Assembly (NCBI GenBank): GCA_958298945.1
Contig: OY282608.1
Coordinates: 61,170,951-61,234,950, forward strand
Origin: Atherix ibis
Lineage: Eukaryota; Arthropoda; Insecta; Diptera; Athericidae
Direction: 5' to 3'
DNA length: 64,000 nucleotides
Positions within the stretch are counted from its first letter, which is position 1. Each line of letters begins with the position of its first letter. A program made the position numbers and the translations under genes. Below the pieces are notes generated by a model, which saw only the letters and a list, made by a program, of their open reading frames with translations, was not told the origin of the DNA and ran no database searches. Positions 1 to 13,885 of this stretch are shown piece after piece.

Positions 1-460
1 CCACAAACCAACAAGCCAACAAACCAACAAGCCAAGAAACCAACAAGCCAACAAACCAACAAACCAACAAGCCAACAAGCCAACAAACCAACAAACCAAC
101 AAGCCAAAAAACCAACAAACCAACGAGCCAACAAACTAACAAACCAACAAACCAAAAAACCAATAAACCAACAAACCAACAAACCAACAAACCAACAAAC
201 CAACAAACCAACAAGCCAACAAACCAAGAAACCAACAAACCAACAAACCAAGTAACCAAAAAGCCAACAAACTAACAAACCAACAAGCCAACAAACCAAC
301 AAGCCAACAAGCCAACAAACCAACAAACCAACAAACCAACAAAGCAACAAACCAACAAACCAACAAGCCAGCAAACCAACAAAACAACAAGCCAACAAGC
401 CAACAAACCAACAAACCAACAAACCAACAAACCAACAAGCCAACAAACCAACAAGCCAAC
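1..460. repeat. Copy 1 of a 1.12-1.16 kb higher-order repeat, cut by the window edge
   Basis: The opening variant order matches 1161 onward: a CACAAACC unit, then AACAAGCC, AACAAACC, AACAAGCC, AAGAAACC. The rare AACGAGCC unit is at 125 here and 1285 in the other copy (offset 1160). The AAGTAACC/AAAAAGCC pair is at 252 and 1380 (offset 1128), and a following AACAAAGC is at about 344 and 1464 (offset 1120). Offset changes of 32 and 8 are whole units. The left boundary lies outside the window. Confidence 0.8.
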
Positions 461-961
461 AAACCAACAAACCAACAAACCAACAAGCCAACAAGCCAAC
501 AAACCAACAAACCAACAAACAAACAAGCCAACAAACCAACAAACCAACAAGCCAACAAACCAACAAACCAACAAACCAACAAACCAACAAGCCAACAAGC
601 CAACAAACCAACAAACCAACAAGCCAACAAACCAACAAACCAACAAAGCAACAAACCAACAAACCATCAAGCCAACAAACTAACAAACCAACAAACTAAG
701 TAACCAACAAGCCAACAAGCCAACAAACCAACAAACCAACAAACCAACAAACCAACAAACCAACAAACCAACAAGCCAACAAACCAACAAACCAACAAAC
801 CAAAAAACCAACAAACCAACAAACCAACAAACCAACAAACCAACAAACCAACAAACCAACAAACCAACAAGCCACCAAGCCAACAAACCAACAAACCAAC
901 AAGCCAACAAACCAACAAACCAACAAACCAACAAGCCAACAAACCAACAAACAAATAAACC

Positions 962-1089
962 AACAAACCAACAAACCAACAAACCAACAAACCAACAAAC
1001 CAACAAACCAACAAACCAACAAACCAACAAACCAACAAACCAACAAACCAACAAACCAACAAACCAACAAACCAACAAACCAACAAACC
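962..1089. repeat. Pure run of 16 identical AACAAACC units
   Basis: From the unit after an AATAAACC variant to the next AACAAGCC at 1090, all sixteen octamers read AACAAACC without change (128 bp). Such runs are local homogenisation or very recent expansion. Confidence 0.9.
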
Positions 1090-1160
1090 AACAAGCCAAC
1101 AAGCCAACATGCCAATAAACCAACAAACTAAGTAACCAACAAGCCAATAAACCAACAAAC

Positions 1161-1580
1161 CCACAAACCAACAAGCCAACAAACCAACAAGCCAAGAAAC
1201 CAACAAGCCAACAAACCAAAAAACCAACAAGCCAACAAGCCAACAAACCAACAAACCAACAAGCCAACAAACCAACAAACCAACGAGCCAACAAACTAAC
1301 AAACCAATAAACCAACAAACCAACAAACCAACAAACCAACAAGCCAACAAACCAAGAAACCAACAAACCAACAAACCAAGTAACCAAAAAGCCAACAAAC
1401 TAACAAACCAACAAGCCAACAAACCAACAAGCCAACAAGCCAACAAACCAACAAACCAACAAAGCAACAAACCAACAAACCAACAAGCCAACAAACCAAC
1501 AAACCAACAAAGCAACAAGCCAACAAGCCAACAAACCAACAAACCAACAAGCCAACAAACCAACAAACCAACAAACCAAC
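1161..1580. repeat. Copy 2 of the 1.12-1.16 kb higher-order repeat
   Basis: This partner of the block at the window start has the same order of rare variants at an offset of 1160 falling to 1120. Copy 1 has an extra stretch with AGCAAACC and AACAAAAC units near 370-385 that I do not see here, so the right boundary is approximate. Confidence 0.78.
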
Positions 1581-2365
1581 AAGCCAACAAGCCAACAAAC
1601 CAACAAGCCATTTAACCAACAAACCAACAAGCCAACAAGCCAACAAACCAACAAACCAACAAACCAACAAGCCAACAAACCAACAAACCAACAAGCCAAC
1701 AAACCAACAAACCAACAAACCAACAAACCAACAAACCAAAAAACCAACAAACCAACAAACCAACAAAATAATAAACCAACAAACCAACAAACCAACAAGC
1801 CAACAAACCAACAAACCAACAAACCAACAAACCAATTAACCAAAAAGCCAACAAACTAACAAACCAACAAGCCAACAAGCCATTAAACCAACAAACCAAC
1901 AAACCAACAAACCAACAAACCAACAAACCAACAAGCCAACAAACCAACAAACCAACAAACCAAAAAACCAACATACCAACAAACCAACAAAACAACAAAC
2001 CAACAAACCAACAAACCAACAAACCAAAAAACCAACAAACCAACAAACCAACAAACCAACAAGCCAACAAACCAACAAACCAACAAACCAACAAACCAAC
2101 AAACCAACAAGCCAACAAATGAACAAACAAATAAACCAACAAACCAACAAACCAACAAACCAGCAAGCCAACAAGCCAACAAACCAACAAACCAACAAGC
2201 CAACAAACCAACAAGCCAACAAACCAACAAACCAACAAACCAACAATCCAACAAGCCAACAAACCAACAAACCAACAAGCCAACAAACCAACAAACCAAC
2301 AAACCAACAAGCCAACAAGCCAACAAACACACAAACCAACAAGCCAACAAACCAACAAACCAACA

Positions 2366-2470
2366 AACCAACATGCCAACAAACCAACAAACTAAGTAAC
2401 CAACAAGCCAACAAACCAACAAACCAACAAACCATAATGCCAACAAACCAACAAACTAAGTAACCAACAA
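2366..2470. repeat. AACATGCC / AAGTAACC doublet, 64-bp local duplication
   Basis: The variant unit AACATGCC (T at 2374 and 2438) is followed each time by one AACAAACC, then AACAAACT and AAGTAACC. The two copies are exactly 64 bp (8 units) apart. The same 64-bp doublet recurs at 3286/3350 and 3894/3958, so the doublet itself has been copied around. The second copy here carries an extra change just upstream (ACCATAATGCC). Confidence 0.85.
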
Positions 2471-3277
2471 GCCAACAAACCAACAAACCAACAAACCAAC
2501 AAGCCAACAAGCCAACAAACCAACAAACCAACAAACCAACAAACCAACAATCCAACAAACCAAGAAGCCAACAAACCAACAAACCAACAAGCCAACAAGC
2601 CAACAAACCAACAAACCAAAAAACCAACAAGCCAACAAACCAACAAACCAACAAGCCAACAAACCAACAAACCAACAAACCAACAAGCCAACAAGCCAAC
2701 AAACCAACAAACCAACAAGCCAACAAGCTAACAAACCAACAAACCAACAAGCCAACAAACCAACAAGCCAACAAACCAACAAGCCAACAAACCAACAAAC
2801 CAACAAAGCAATAAGCCAACAAAACAACAAGCCAACAAACCAACAAACCAACAAACTAAGTAACCAACAAGCCAACAAGCCAACAAACCAACAAACCAAC
2901 AAACCAACAAACCAACAAACCAACAAACCAACAAACCAACAAGCCGACAAACCAACAAACCAACAAACCAAAAAACCAATAAACCAAAAAACCAACAAAC
3001 CAACAAACCAACAAACCAACAAACCAACAAACCAACAAACCAACAAGCCAACAAACCAACAAACAAATAAACCAACAAACCAACAATCCAACAAACCAAC
3101 AAGCCAACAAGCCAACAAACCCACAAACCAACAAACCAACAAGCCAACAAACCAACAAGCCAACAAACCAACAAACCAACAAACCAACAAGCCAACAAGC
3201 CAACGAACCAGCAAACCAACAAGCCAAAAAACCAACAAACCAACAAACCAACAAGCCAACAAGCCAACAAACCAACA

Positions 3278-3382
3278 AACCAACATGCCAACAAACCAAC
3301 AAACTAAGTAACCAACAAGCCAACAAACCAACAAACCAACAAACCAACATGCCAACAAACCAACAAACTAAGTAACCAACAA
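3278..3382. repeat. Second AACATGCC / AAGTAACC 64-bp doublet
   Basis: The T of AACATGCC falls at 3286 and 3350, each followed two units later by AACAAACT then AAGTAACC. Structure and spacing equal the doublets at 2.4 and 3.9 kb. It lies 912 bp (114 units) from the first. Confidence 0.85.
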
Positions 3383-3885
3383 GCCAACAAATCAACAAAC
3401 CAACAAGCCAACAAGCCAACAAACCAACAAACCAACAAACCAACAGACCAACAAGCCAACAAACCAACAAGCCAACAAACCAACAAACCAACAAGCCAAC
3501 AAGCCAACAAACCAACAAACCAACAAACCAACAAGCCAACAAGCCAACAAACTAACAAACCAACAAACCAACAAGCCAACAAACCAACAAACCAACAAGC
3601 CAACAAACCAACAAACCAACAAACCAACAAGCCAAGAAACCAACAAGCAAATAAACCAACAAACCAACACACCAACAAACCAACAAGCCAACAAGCCAAC
3701 AAACCAACAAACCAACAAACCAACAAGCCAACAAACCAACAAGCCAACAAACCAGCAAACCAACAAACCAACAAGCCAACAAGCCAACAAACCAACAAAC
3801 CAACAAGCTAACAAACCAACAAACTAACAAACTAACAAGCCAACAAGCGAACAAACCAACAAGCCAACAAACCAACAAACCAACA

Positions 3886-3990
3886 AACCAACATGCCAAC
3901 AAACCAACAAACTAAGTAACCAACAATCCAACAAACCAACAAACCAACAAACCAACATGCCAACAAACCAACAAACTAAGTAACCAACAA
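3886..3990. repeat. Third AACATGCC / AAGTAACC 64-bp doublet
   Basis: The T of AACATGCC is at 3894 and 3958. Spacing to the previous doublet is 608 bp (76 units). A single-base difference (AACAATCC after the first AAGTAACC) separates it from the others. Confidence 0.85.
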
Positions 3991-4609
3991 GCCAACAAAC
4001 CAACAAACCAACAAGCCAACAAGCCAACAAACCAACAAACCAACAAACCAACAAACCAACAAACCAACAAACCAACAAGCCAACAAACCAACAAACCAAC
4101 AAGCCAACAAGCCAACAAACCAACAAACCAACAAACTAACAAGCCAACAAACCAAAAAGCCAACAAACCAACAAACCAACAAACCAACAAGCCAACAAGC
4201 CAACAAACCAACAAACCAACAAGCCAACAAACCAACAAACCAACAAACCAACAAGCCAAAAAACCAATAAGCCAACACACCAATAAGCCAACAAACCAAC
4301 AAACCAACAAAGCAACAAACCAACAAACCAACAAGCCAACAAGCCAACAAACCAACAAACCAACAAAATAAGTAAAAAACAAGCCAACAAGCCAACAAAC
4401 CAACAAACCAACAAACCAACAAACCAACAAGCCAACAAACCAACAAACCAACAAACCAAAAAACCAACAAACCAACAAACCAACAAACCAACAAACCAAC
4501 AAACCAACAAACCAACAAACCAACAAGCCAACAAGCCAACAAACCAACAAACCAACAAGCCAACAAACCAACAAACCAACAAACCAACAAACCAACAAAC
4601 AAATAAACC

Positions 4610-4785
4610 AACAAACCAACAAACCAACAAACCAACAAACCAACAAACCAACAAACCAACAAACCAACAAACCAACAAACCAACAAACCAACAAACCAAC
4701 AAACCAACAAACCAACAAACCAACAAACCAACAAACCAACAAACCAACAAACCAACAAACCAACAAACCAACAAACCAACAAACC
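4610..4785. repeat. Pure run of 22 identical AACAAACC units, the longest noticed
   Basis: After an AATAAACC unit at 4602-4609, twenty-two octamers in a row are AACAAACC with no variant (176 bp), ending at the AACAAGCC that begins at 4786. Elsewhere AACAAGCC usually appears every few units, so this is the least diverged stretch I saw. Confidence 0.88.
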
Positions 4786-5059
4786 AACAAGCCAACAAGC
4801 CAACATTCCAACAAACCAACAAATTAAGTAACAGACAAGCCAACAAACCAACAAACCAACAAACCAACAAGCCAAGAAACCAACAAGCCAACAAACCAAC
4901 AAACCAACAAGCCAACAAGCCAACAAACCAACAAACCAACAAGCCAACAAACCAACAAACCAACAAGGTAACAAACTAACAAACCAACTAACCAAAAAAC
5001 CAACAAACCAACAAACCAACAACCCAACAAACCAATAAACCAACAAGCCAGCAAACCAA

Positions 5060-7760
5060 CAAACCAACAAACCAAGTAACCAAAAAGCCAACAAACTAAC
5101 AAACCAACAAGCCAACAAACCAACAAGCCAACAAGCCAACAAACCAACAAACCAATAAAGCAACAAACCAACAAACTAACAAACCAACAAGCCAACAAAC
5201 CAACAAGCCAACAATCCAACAAACCAACAAACCAGCAAACCAACAAGCCAACAAACCAACAAACCAACAAACCAACAAACCAACAAACCAAAAAACCAAC
5301 AAACCAACAAACCAACAAACGTACAAACCAACAAGCCAACAAACCAACAAACCAAGAAACCAACAAACCAAGTTACCAAAAAGCCAACAAACTAACAAAC
5401 CAACAAGCCAACAAGCCAACAAACCAACAAGCCAACAAACCAACAAAGCAACAAGCCAACAAGCCAACAAACCAACAAACCAACAAGCCAACAAACCAAC
5501 AAACCAACAAGCCAACAAGCCAACAAACCAACAAACCAACAAACCAACAAACCAACAAGCCAACAAACCAACAAGTCAACAAACCAACAAAGCAACAAGC
5601 CACCAAGCCAACAAACCAACAAACCAACAAACCAACAAACCAACAAACCAACAAGCCAACAAGCCAACATTCCAACAAACCAACAAATTAAGTAACCAAC
5701 AAGCCAACAAGCCAACAAACCAACAAACCAACAAGCCAACAAACCAACAAGCCAAGAAACCAACAAGCCAACAAACCAACAAACAAAAAAGCCAACAAGC
5801 CAACAAACCAACAAACCAACAAGCCAACAAACCAACAAACCAACAAGCCAACAAACTAACAAACCAACAAACCAAAAAACCAACAAACCAACAAACCAAC
5901 AAACCAATAATCCAACAAGCCAGCAAACCAACAAACCAACAAACCAACAAACCAACAAACCAAGTAACCAAAAAGCCAACAAACTAACAAACCAACAAGC
6001 CAACAAACCAACAAGCCAACAAGCCAACAAACCAACAAACCAACAAAGCAACAAACCAACAAACCAATAAGCCAACAAACCAACAAGCCAACAAGCCAAC
6101 AAACCAACAAACGAACAAACCAACAAGCCAACAAACCAACAAACCAACAAACCAACAAACCAACAAACCAACAAACCAACAAACCAAAAAACCAACAAAC
6201 CAACAAACCAACAAACCAACAAACCAACAAACCAACAAACCAACAAACCAACAAGCCAACAAACCAACAAACCAACAAACCAAGTTACCAAAAAGCCAAC
6301 AAACTAACAAACCAACAAGCCAACAAGCCAACAAACCAACAAGCCAACAAACCAACAAACCAACAAAGCAAAAAGCCAACAAGCCAGCAAACCAACAAGC
6401 CAACAAACCAACAAGCCAACAAACCAACAAAGCAACAAGCCAACAAGCCAACAAACCAACAAACCAACAAACCAACAAACCAACAAGCCAACAAACCAAC
6501 AAGCCAACAAGCCAACAAACCAACAAACCAACAAACCAACAAACCAACAAACCAACAAACCAACAAACCAACAAACCAAAAAACCAAAAAACCAACAAAC
6601 CAACAAACCAACAAACCAACAAACCAACAAACCAACAAACCAACAAGCCAACAAACCAACAAACCAACAAACCAACAAACCAACAAGCCAACAAGCCAAC
6701 AAACCAACAAACCAACAAGCCAACAAACCAACAAACCAACAAGCCAACAAACTAACAAACCAACAAACCAAAAAACCAACAAACCAACAAACCAACAAAC
6801 CAACAAACCAACAAACCAACAAGCCAACAAACCAACAAACCAACAAACCAACAAACCAAGTAACCAAGAAGCCAACAAACTAACAAACCAACAAACCAAC
6901 AAGCCAACAAGCCAACAAACCAGCAAACCAACAAGCCAACAAACCAAAAAACAAACAAGCCAACAAACTAACAAACCAACAAACCAAAAAACCAAAAAAC
7001 CAACAAACCAACAAACCAACAAACCAACAAACCAACAAGCCAACAAGCCAACAAACCAATAAACCAACAAAGCAACAAACCAACAAACCAACAAGCCAAC
7101 AAACCAACAAACCAACAAACCAACAAGCCAAGAAACCAACAAACCAACAAGCCAACAAACCAATAAACCAACAAACCAACAAACCAACAAACCAAAAAAC
7201 CAACAAACCAACAAACCAACAAACCAACAAACCAACAAACCAACAAGCCAACAAACCAACAAACCAACAAACCAAGTTACCAAAAAGCCAACAAACTAAC
7301 AAACTAACAAGCCAACAAGCCAACAAACCAACAAGCCAACAAACCAACAAACCTACAAAGCAACAAGCCAACAAGCCAACAAACCAACAAACCAACAAGC
7401 CAACAAACCAACAAACCAACAAGCAAACAAGCCAACAAGCCAACAAACCAACAAACCAACAAACCAACAAGCCAACAAACCAACAAGCCAACAAACCAAC
7501 AAAGCAACAAGCCAACAAGCCAACAAACCAACAAACCAACAACCCAACAAGCCAACAAACCATCAAACCAACAAGCCAATAAACCAACAAACCAACAAAC
7601 CAACAAACCAACAAACCAAAAAACCAACAAACCAACAAACCAACAAACCAACAAACCAACAAACCAGCAAACCAACAAGCCAACAAACCAACAAACCAAC
7701 AAACCTACAAACCAACAAACCAAGTAACCAAAAAGCAAACAAACTAACAAACCAACAAGC
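5060..7760. repeat. Sub-domain rich in the AAGTAACC/AAGTTACC - AAAAAGCC - AACAAACT cassette
   Basis: A fixed cassette recurs at 5076, 5372, 5964, 6284, 7276 and 7724 (position of its G). It is AAGTAACC or AAGTTACC, then AAAAAGCC, then AACAAACT. The T-T form (AAGTTACC) is at 5372, 6284 and 7276. At 7724 the middle unit is AAAAAGCA. Between cassettes are ordinary units with frequent AAAAAACC, AGCAAACC and AACAAAGC. Spacing is irregular but always a multiple of 8. No gene is seen. Confidence 0.85.
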
Positions 7761-8490
7761 CAACAAGCAAAAAAACCAACAAACCAACAAACCAACAAAC
7801 CAACAAACCAATAAGCCAACAAACCAACAAACCAACAAACCAAAAAACCAAAAAACCAACAAACTAACAAACCAACAAACCAACAAACCAACAAGCCAAC
7901 AAGCAAACAAACTAAGTAACCAACAAGCCAACAAACCAACAAACCAACAAAACAACATGCCAACAAACGCACAAACTAAGTAACCGACAAGCCAACAAAC
8001 CAACAAACCAACAAGCCAACAAGCCAACAAACCAACAAACCAACAAACCAACAAACCAACAAGCCAACAAGCCAACAAACCAACAAACCAACAAGCCAAC
8101 AAGCCAACAAGCCAACAAACGAACAAACCAACAAACCAACAAGCCAACAAACCAACAAACCAACAAGCCAACAAACCAACAAACCAACAAACCTACAAAC
8201 CAACAAGCCAACAAGCCAACAAACCAACAAACCAACAATCCAACAAACCAACAAACCAACAAACCAACAAGCCAACAAACCAACAAGCCAACAAACCAAC
8301 AAGCCAACAAACCAACAAACCAACAAAGCAACAAGCATACAAACCAACAAGCCAACAAACCAATAAACCAACAAACTAAGTAACCAACAAGCCAACAAGC
8401 CAATAAACCAACAAACCAACAAACCAACAAACCAACAAACCAACAAACCAACAAACCAACAAGCCAACAAACCAACAAACCAACAAACCA

Positions 8491-9995
8491 AAAAAACCAA
8501 CAAACCAACAAACCAACAAGCCAACAAACCAAAAAACCAACAAACCAACAAACCAACAAGCCAACAAACCAACAAACAAATAAACCAACAAACCAACAAA
8601 CCAACAAACCAACAAGCCAACAAGCCAACAAACCAACAAACCAACAAACCAACAAGCCAACAAACCAACAAGCCAACAAACCAACAAACCAACAAACCAA
8701 CAAGCCAACAAGCCAACAAACCAACAAACCAACAAGCCAACAAACCAACAAACCAAAAAACCAACAAGCCAACAAGCCAACAAACCAACAAACCAACAAG
8801 CCAACAAACCAACAAACCAACAAACCAACAAACCAACAAACCAACATGCCAACAAACCAACAAACTAAGTAACCAACAAGCCAACAAACCAAAAAACCAA
8901 CAAGCCAACAAGCCAACAAACCAACAAACCAACAAACCAACAAACCAACAAGCCAACAAACCAACAAGCCAACAAACCAACAAACCAACAAGCCAACAAG
9001 CCAACAAACCAACAAACCAACAAACCAACAAGCCAACAAGCCAACAAACCAACAAACCAACAAACCAACAAACCAACAAGCCAACAAAGCAACAAACCAA
9101 CAAGCCAACAAACCAACAAACCAACAAACCAACAAACCAACAAGCCAACAAACCATTAAACCAACAAACCAACAAGCCAACAAACTATCAAACCAACAAA
9201 CCAACATGCCAACAAACCAACAAACTAAGTAACCAACAAGCCAACAAACCAACAAACCAACAAACTAACATGCCAACAAACCAACAAACTAAGTAATCAA
9301 CAAGCCAACAAACCAACAAACCAACAAGCCAACAAGCCAACAAACCAACAAACCAACAAACCAACAAACCAACAAGCCAACAAACCAACAAGCCAACAAA
9401 CCAACAAACCAACAAGCCAACAAACTAACAAACCAACAAGCCAACAAGCCAACTAACCAGCAAGCCAACAAACCAACAAACCAACAAGCCAACAAACCAA
9501 CAAACCAACAAACCAACAAACCAAAAAACCAACAAACCAACAAACCAACAAACCAACAAACCAACAAACCAACAAACCAACAAACCAACAAACCAACAAA
9601 CCAACAAACCAACAAGCCAACAAACCAACAAACCAACAAACCAAGTTAACAAAAAGCCAACAAACTAACAAACCAACAAGCCAACAAGCCAACAAACCAA
9701 CAAGCCAACAAACCAACAAACCAACAAAGCAACAAGCCAACAAGCCAACAAACCAACAAACCAACAAACCAACAAGCCAACAAGCCAACAAACCAACAAA
9801 CCAACAAATCAACAAGCCAACAAACCAACAAACCAACAAGCCAACAAACTAACAAACCAACAAACCAAAAAACCAACAAACCAACAAACCAACAAACCAA
9901 CAAACCAACAAGCCAACAAACCAACAAACCAACAAACCAACAAACCAAGTAACCAAGAAGCCAACAAACTAAAAACCAACAAACCAACAAGCCAA
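8491..9995. repeat. Segment shifted +1 in register between two phase slips
   Basis: A run of seven A's near 8491 makes one 9-bp unit, and a 7-bp unit near 9973 (AACAAACT followed by AAAAACC) restores the earlier register. Between them units start at 3 modulo 8 instead of 2. Contents are ordinary octamers plus AACATGCC/AAGTAACC cassettes near 8850 and 9210-9290. Near 9650 there is a degenerate cassette in which AAGTTAAC replaces AAGTTACC. No gene is seen. Confidence 0.85.
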
Positions 9996-12900
9996 CAAGC
10001 CAACAAACCAACAAACCAACAAGCCAACAAACCAACAAACCAACAAGCCAACAAACTAGCAATTCAACAAACCAAAAAACCAAAAAACCAACAAACCAAC
10101 AAACCAACAAACCAACAAACCAACAAACCAACAAACCAACAAGCCAACAAGCCAACAAACCAACAAACCAACAAAGCAACAAACCAACAAACCAACAAGC
10201 CAACAAACCAACAAACCAACAAACCAACAAGCCAAGAAACCAACAAACCAACAAGCCAACAAACCAACAAACCAACAAACCAACAAACCAACAAACCAAA
10301 AAACCAACAAACCAACAAACCAACAAACCAACAAACCAACAAGCCAACAAGCCAACAAACCAACAAACCAACAAACCAAAAAGCCAACAAACCAACAAAC
10401 CAACAAACCAACAAACCAACAAACCAACAAGCCAACAAGCCAACAAACTAAGTAACCAACAAGCCAACAAACCAAGAAACCAACAAAACAACATGCCAAC
10501 AAACACACAAACTAAGTAACCAACAAGCCAACAAACCAACAAACCAACATGCCAACAAACCAACAAACTAAGTAACCAACAAGCCAACAAACCAACAAAC
10601 CAACAAACCAACAAGCCAACAAACCAACAAACCAACAAACCAACAAACCAACAAGCCAACAAACCAACAAGCCAACAAACCAACAAACCAACAAGCCAAC
10701 AAACTAACAAACCAACAAACCAACATGCCAACAAACCAACAAACTAATCAACCAACAAGCCAACAAACCAACAAACCAACAAACCAACAAACCAACAAAC
10801 CAACAAACCAACAAACCAACAAACCAACAAACCAACAAACCAACAAACCAACAAACCAACAAACCAACAAACCAACAGGTCAACAAACCAACAAACCAAA
10901 AAAACCAACAAACCAACAAACCAACAAACCAACAAACCAACAAACCAACAAACCAACAATCCAACAAGCCAACAAACCAACAAACAAATAAACCAACAAA
11001 CCAACAAACCAACAAACCAACAAGCCAACAAGCCAACAAACCAACAAACCAACCAACCAACAAGCCAACAAACTAACAAGCCAACAAGCCAACAAACCAA
11101 CAAGCCAACAAGCCAACAAACCAACAAACCAACAAGCCAACAAACCAACAAACCAACAAACCAACAAGCCAACAAGCCAACAAACCAACAAACCAACAAG
11201 CCAACAAACCAACAAAGCAACAAACCAACAAACCAACAAACCAACATGCCAACAAACCAACAAACTAAGTAACCAACAAGCCAACAAACCAACAAACCAA
11301 CAAGCCAACAAGCCAACAAACCAACAAACCAACAAACCAACAAACCAACAAGCCAACAAACCAACAAGCCAACAAACCAACAAACCAACAAGCCAACAAG
11401 CCAACAAACCAACAAACCAACAAACCAACAAGCCAACAAGCCAACAAACCAACAAACCAACAAACAAACAAGCCAACAAACCAACAAACCAACAAGCCAA
11501 CAAACCAACAAACCAACAAACCAACAAACCAACAAGCCAACAAACCAATAAACCAACAAACCAACAAGCCAACAAACTAACAAACCAACAAACCAACATG
11601 CCAACAAACCAACAAACTAAGTAACCAACAAGCCAACAAACCAACAAACCAACAAGCCAACAAGCCAACAAACCAACAAACCAACAAACCAACAAACCAA
11701 CAAGCCAACAAACCAACAAGCCAACAAACCAACAAACCAACAAGCCAACAAACTAACAAACCAACAAACCAACATGCCAACAAACCAACAAACTAAGTAA
11801 TCAACAAGCCAACAAACCAACAAACCAACAAGCCAACAATCCAACAAACCAACAAACCAACAAACCAACAAGCCAACAAACCAACAAGCCAACAAACCAA
11901 CAAACCAACATACCAACAACCCAACAAGCCAACAAACCAACAAACCAACAAGCCAACAAACCAACAAACGAACAAACCAACAAGCCAACAAACTAACAAA
12001 CCAACAAACCAACATGCCAACAAACCAACAAACTAAGTAACCAACAAGCCAACAAACCAACAAACCAACAAACCAACAAACCAACATGCCAACAAACCAA
12101 CAAACTAAGTAACCAACAAGCCAACAAGCCAACAAACCAACAAACCAACAAGCCAAAAAGCCAACAAACCAACAAACCAACAAACCAACAAACCAACAAG
12201 CCAACAAACCAACAAGCCAACAAGCCAACAAACCAACAAGCCAACAAGCCAACAAACCAACAAACCAACAAACCAACAAGCCAACAAACCAACAAACCAA
12301 CAAGCCAACAAACCAACAAACCAACAAACCAACAAACCAACAAGCCAACAAGCCAACAAACTAACACACCAACAAACCAACAAAGCAACATACGAACAAA
12401 CCAACAAACCAACAAACCAACAAGCCAACAAGCCAACAAACCAACAAACCAACAAGCCAACAAACCAACAAACCAACAAACCAACAAGCCAACAAACCAA
12501 CAAACAAATAAACCAACAAACCAACAAACCAACAAACTAACAAACCAACAAACTAACAAACCAACAAACCAACAAACCAACAAACCAACAAACCAACAAG
12601 CCAACAAGCCAACATGCCAACAAACCAACAAACCAACAAGCCAACAAACCAACAAGCCAAGAAACCAACAAGCCAACAAACCAACAAACCAACAAGCCAA
12701 CAAGCCAACAAACCAACAAACCAACAAGCCAACAAACCAACAAACCAACAAGCCAACAAACTAACAAACCAACAAACCAAAAAACCAACAAACCAACAAA
12801 CCAACAAACCAACAAACCAACAAACCAACAAACCAACAAACCAACAAACCAACAAACCAACAAGCCAACAAACTAACAAACCAACAAACCAACAAACCAA

Positions 12901-13885
12901 CAAACCAAGTAACCAAAAAGCCAACAAACTAACAAACCAACAAGCCAACAAATCAACAAGCCAACAAGCCAACAAACCAACAAACCAACAAAGCAACAAA
13001 CCAACAAACCAACAAGCCAACAAACCAACAAACCAACAAACCAACAAGCCAACAAACCAACAAACCAACAAGCCAACAAACCAACAAACCAACAAATCAA
13101 CAAACCAACAAACCAAAAAACCAACAAACCAACAAACCAACAAACCAACAAACCAACAAACCAACAGGCCAACAAACCAACAAACCAACAAACCAAGTTA
13201 CCAAAAAGCCAACAAACTAACAAACCAACATGCCAACAAGCCAACAAACCAACAAAGCAACAAACCAACAAAGCAACAAAGCAACAAGCCAACAAGCCAA
13301 CAAACCAAGTTACCAAAAAGCCAACAAACTAACAAACCAACAAGCCAACAAACCAACAAACCAACAAGCCAACAAGCCAACAAACCAACAAACCAGGAAA
13401 CCAACAAGCCAACAAACCAACAAGCCAACTAACCAACAAACCAACAAGCCAACAAGCCAACAAACCAACAAACCAACAAACCAACAAGCCAACAAACCAA
13501 CAAACCAACAAGCCAACAAGCCAACAAACCAACAAACCAACAAACCAACAAACCAACAAACCAACAAACCAAAAAACCAACAAACCAACAAACCAACAAA
13601 CCAACAAACCAACAAACCAACAAGCCAGCAAACCAACAAACCAACAAACCAAGTAACCAAAAAGCCAACAAACTAACAAACCAACAAGCCAACAAGCCAA
13701 CAAAACAACAAACCAACAAACCAACAAACCAACAAACCAACAAGCCAACAAACCAACAAACCAACAAACCAAAAAACCAACAAACCAACAAACCAACAAA
13801 CCAACAAACCAACAAACCAACAAACCAACAAGCCAAGAAACCAACAAACCAACAAGCCAACAAACCAACAAACTAAGTAACCAAC
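9996..13885. repeat. Copy 1 of the 3.9 kb tandem duplication
   Basis: Rare words occur in the same order here and in the next 3.8 kb. CTAGCAATTC is at 10056 (partner 13961, offset 3905). AATCAACC is near 10746 (offset 3905). The CAGGTCAAC site is at 10878 (partner 14759, offset 3881). A +1 slip follows, seven A's near 10899. AAGTAATC is at 11801 (offset 3857), an AACAAACG unit near 11970 (offset 3857), CATACGAAC at 12391 (offset 3865) and AGGAAACC at 13396 (offset 3865). Nearly all offset changes are in steps of 8 or 24 bp, so the copies differ by whole units plus point changes. Boundaries are approximate. Confidence 0.92.

Larger units (their letters stand above)
1..8490. repeat. In-register domain with no phase slip
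   Basis: Units start at positions equal to 2 modulo 8 from base 10 to about 8490, about 1,060 units. Two independent marker sets confirm it. The G of the AAGTAACC/AAGTTACC units at 252, 1380, 5076, 5372, 5964, 6284, 7276 and 7724 is always 4 modulo 8. The T of AACATGCC at 1110, 2374, 2438, 3286, 3350, 3894 and 3958 is always 6 modulo 8. Variation here is by substitution or by whole-unit gain or loss. No gene is seen. Confidence 0.9.

Noticed and set aside
10046..10090. CTAGCAATTC as an inserted element or attachment site
   Set aside because: It fits the octamer register as substituted units (AACAAACT, AGCAATTC) and is copied once with the 3.9 kb duplication. No target-site duplication or inverted repeat flanks it.
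12614..13432. A 272-codon + strand open frame starting at an ATG within AACATGCC (NQQTNKPT-type repeats)
   Set aside because: The ATG is part of a repeated variant unit found many times, the product is only the octapeptide repeat, and the frame ends at a variant stop rather than at a gene boundary.
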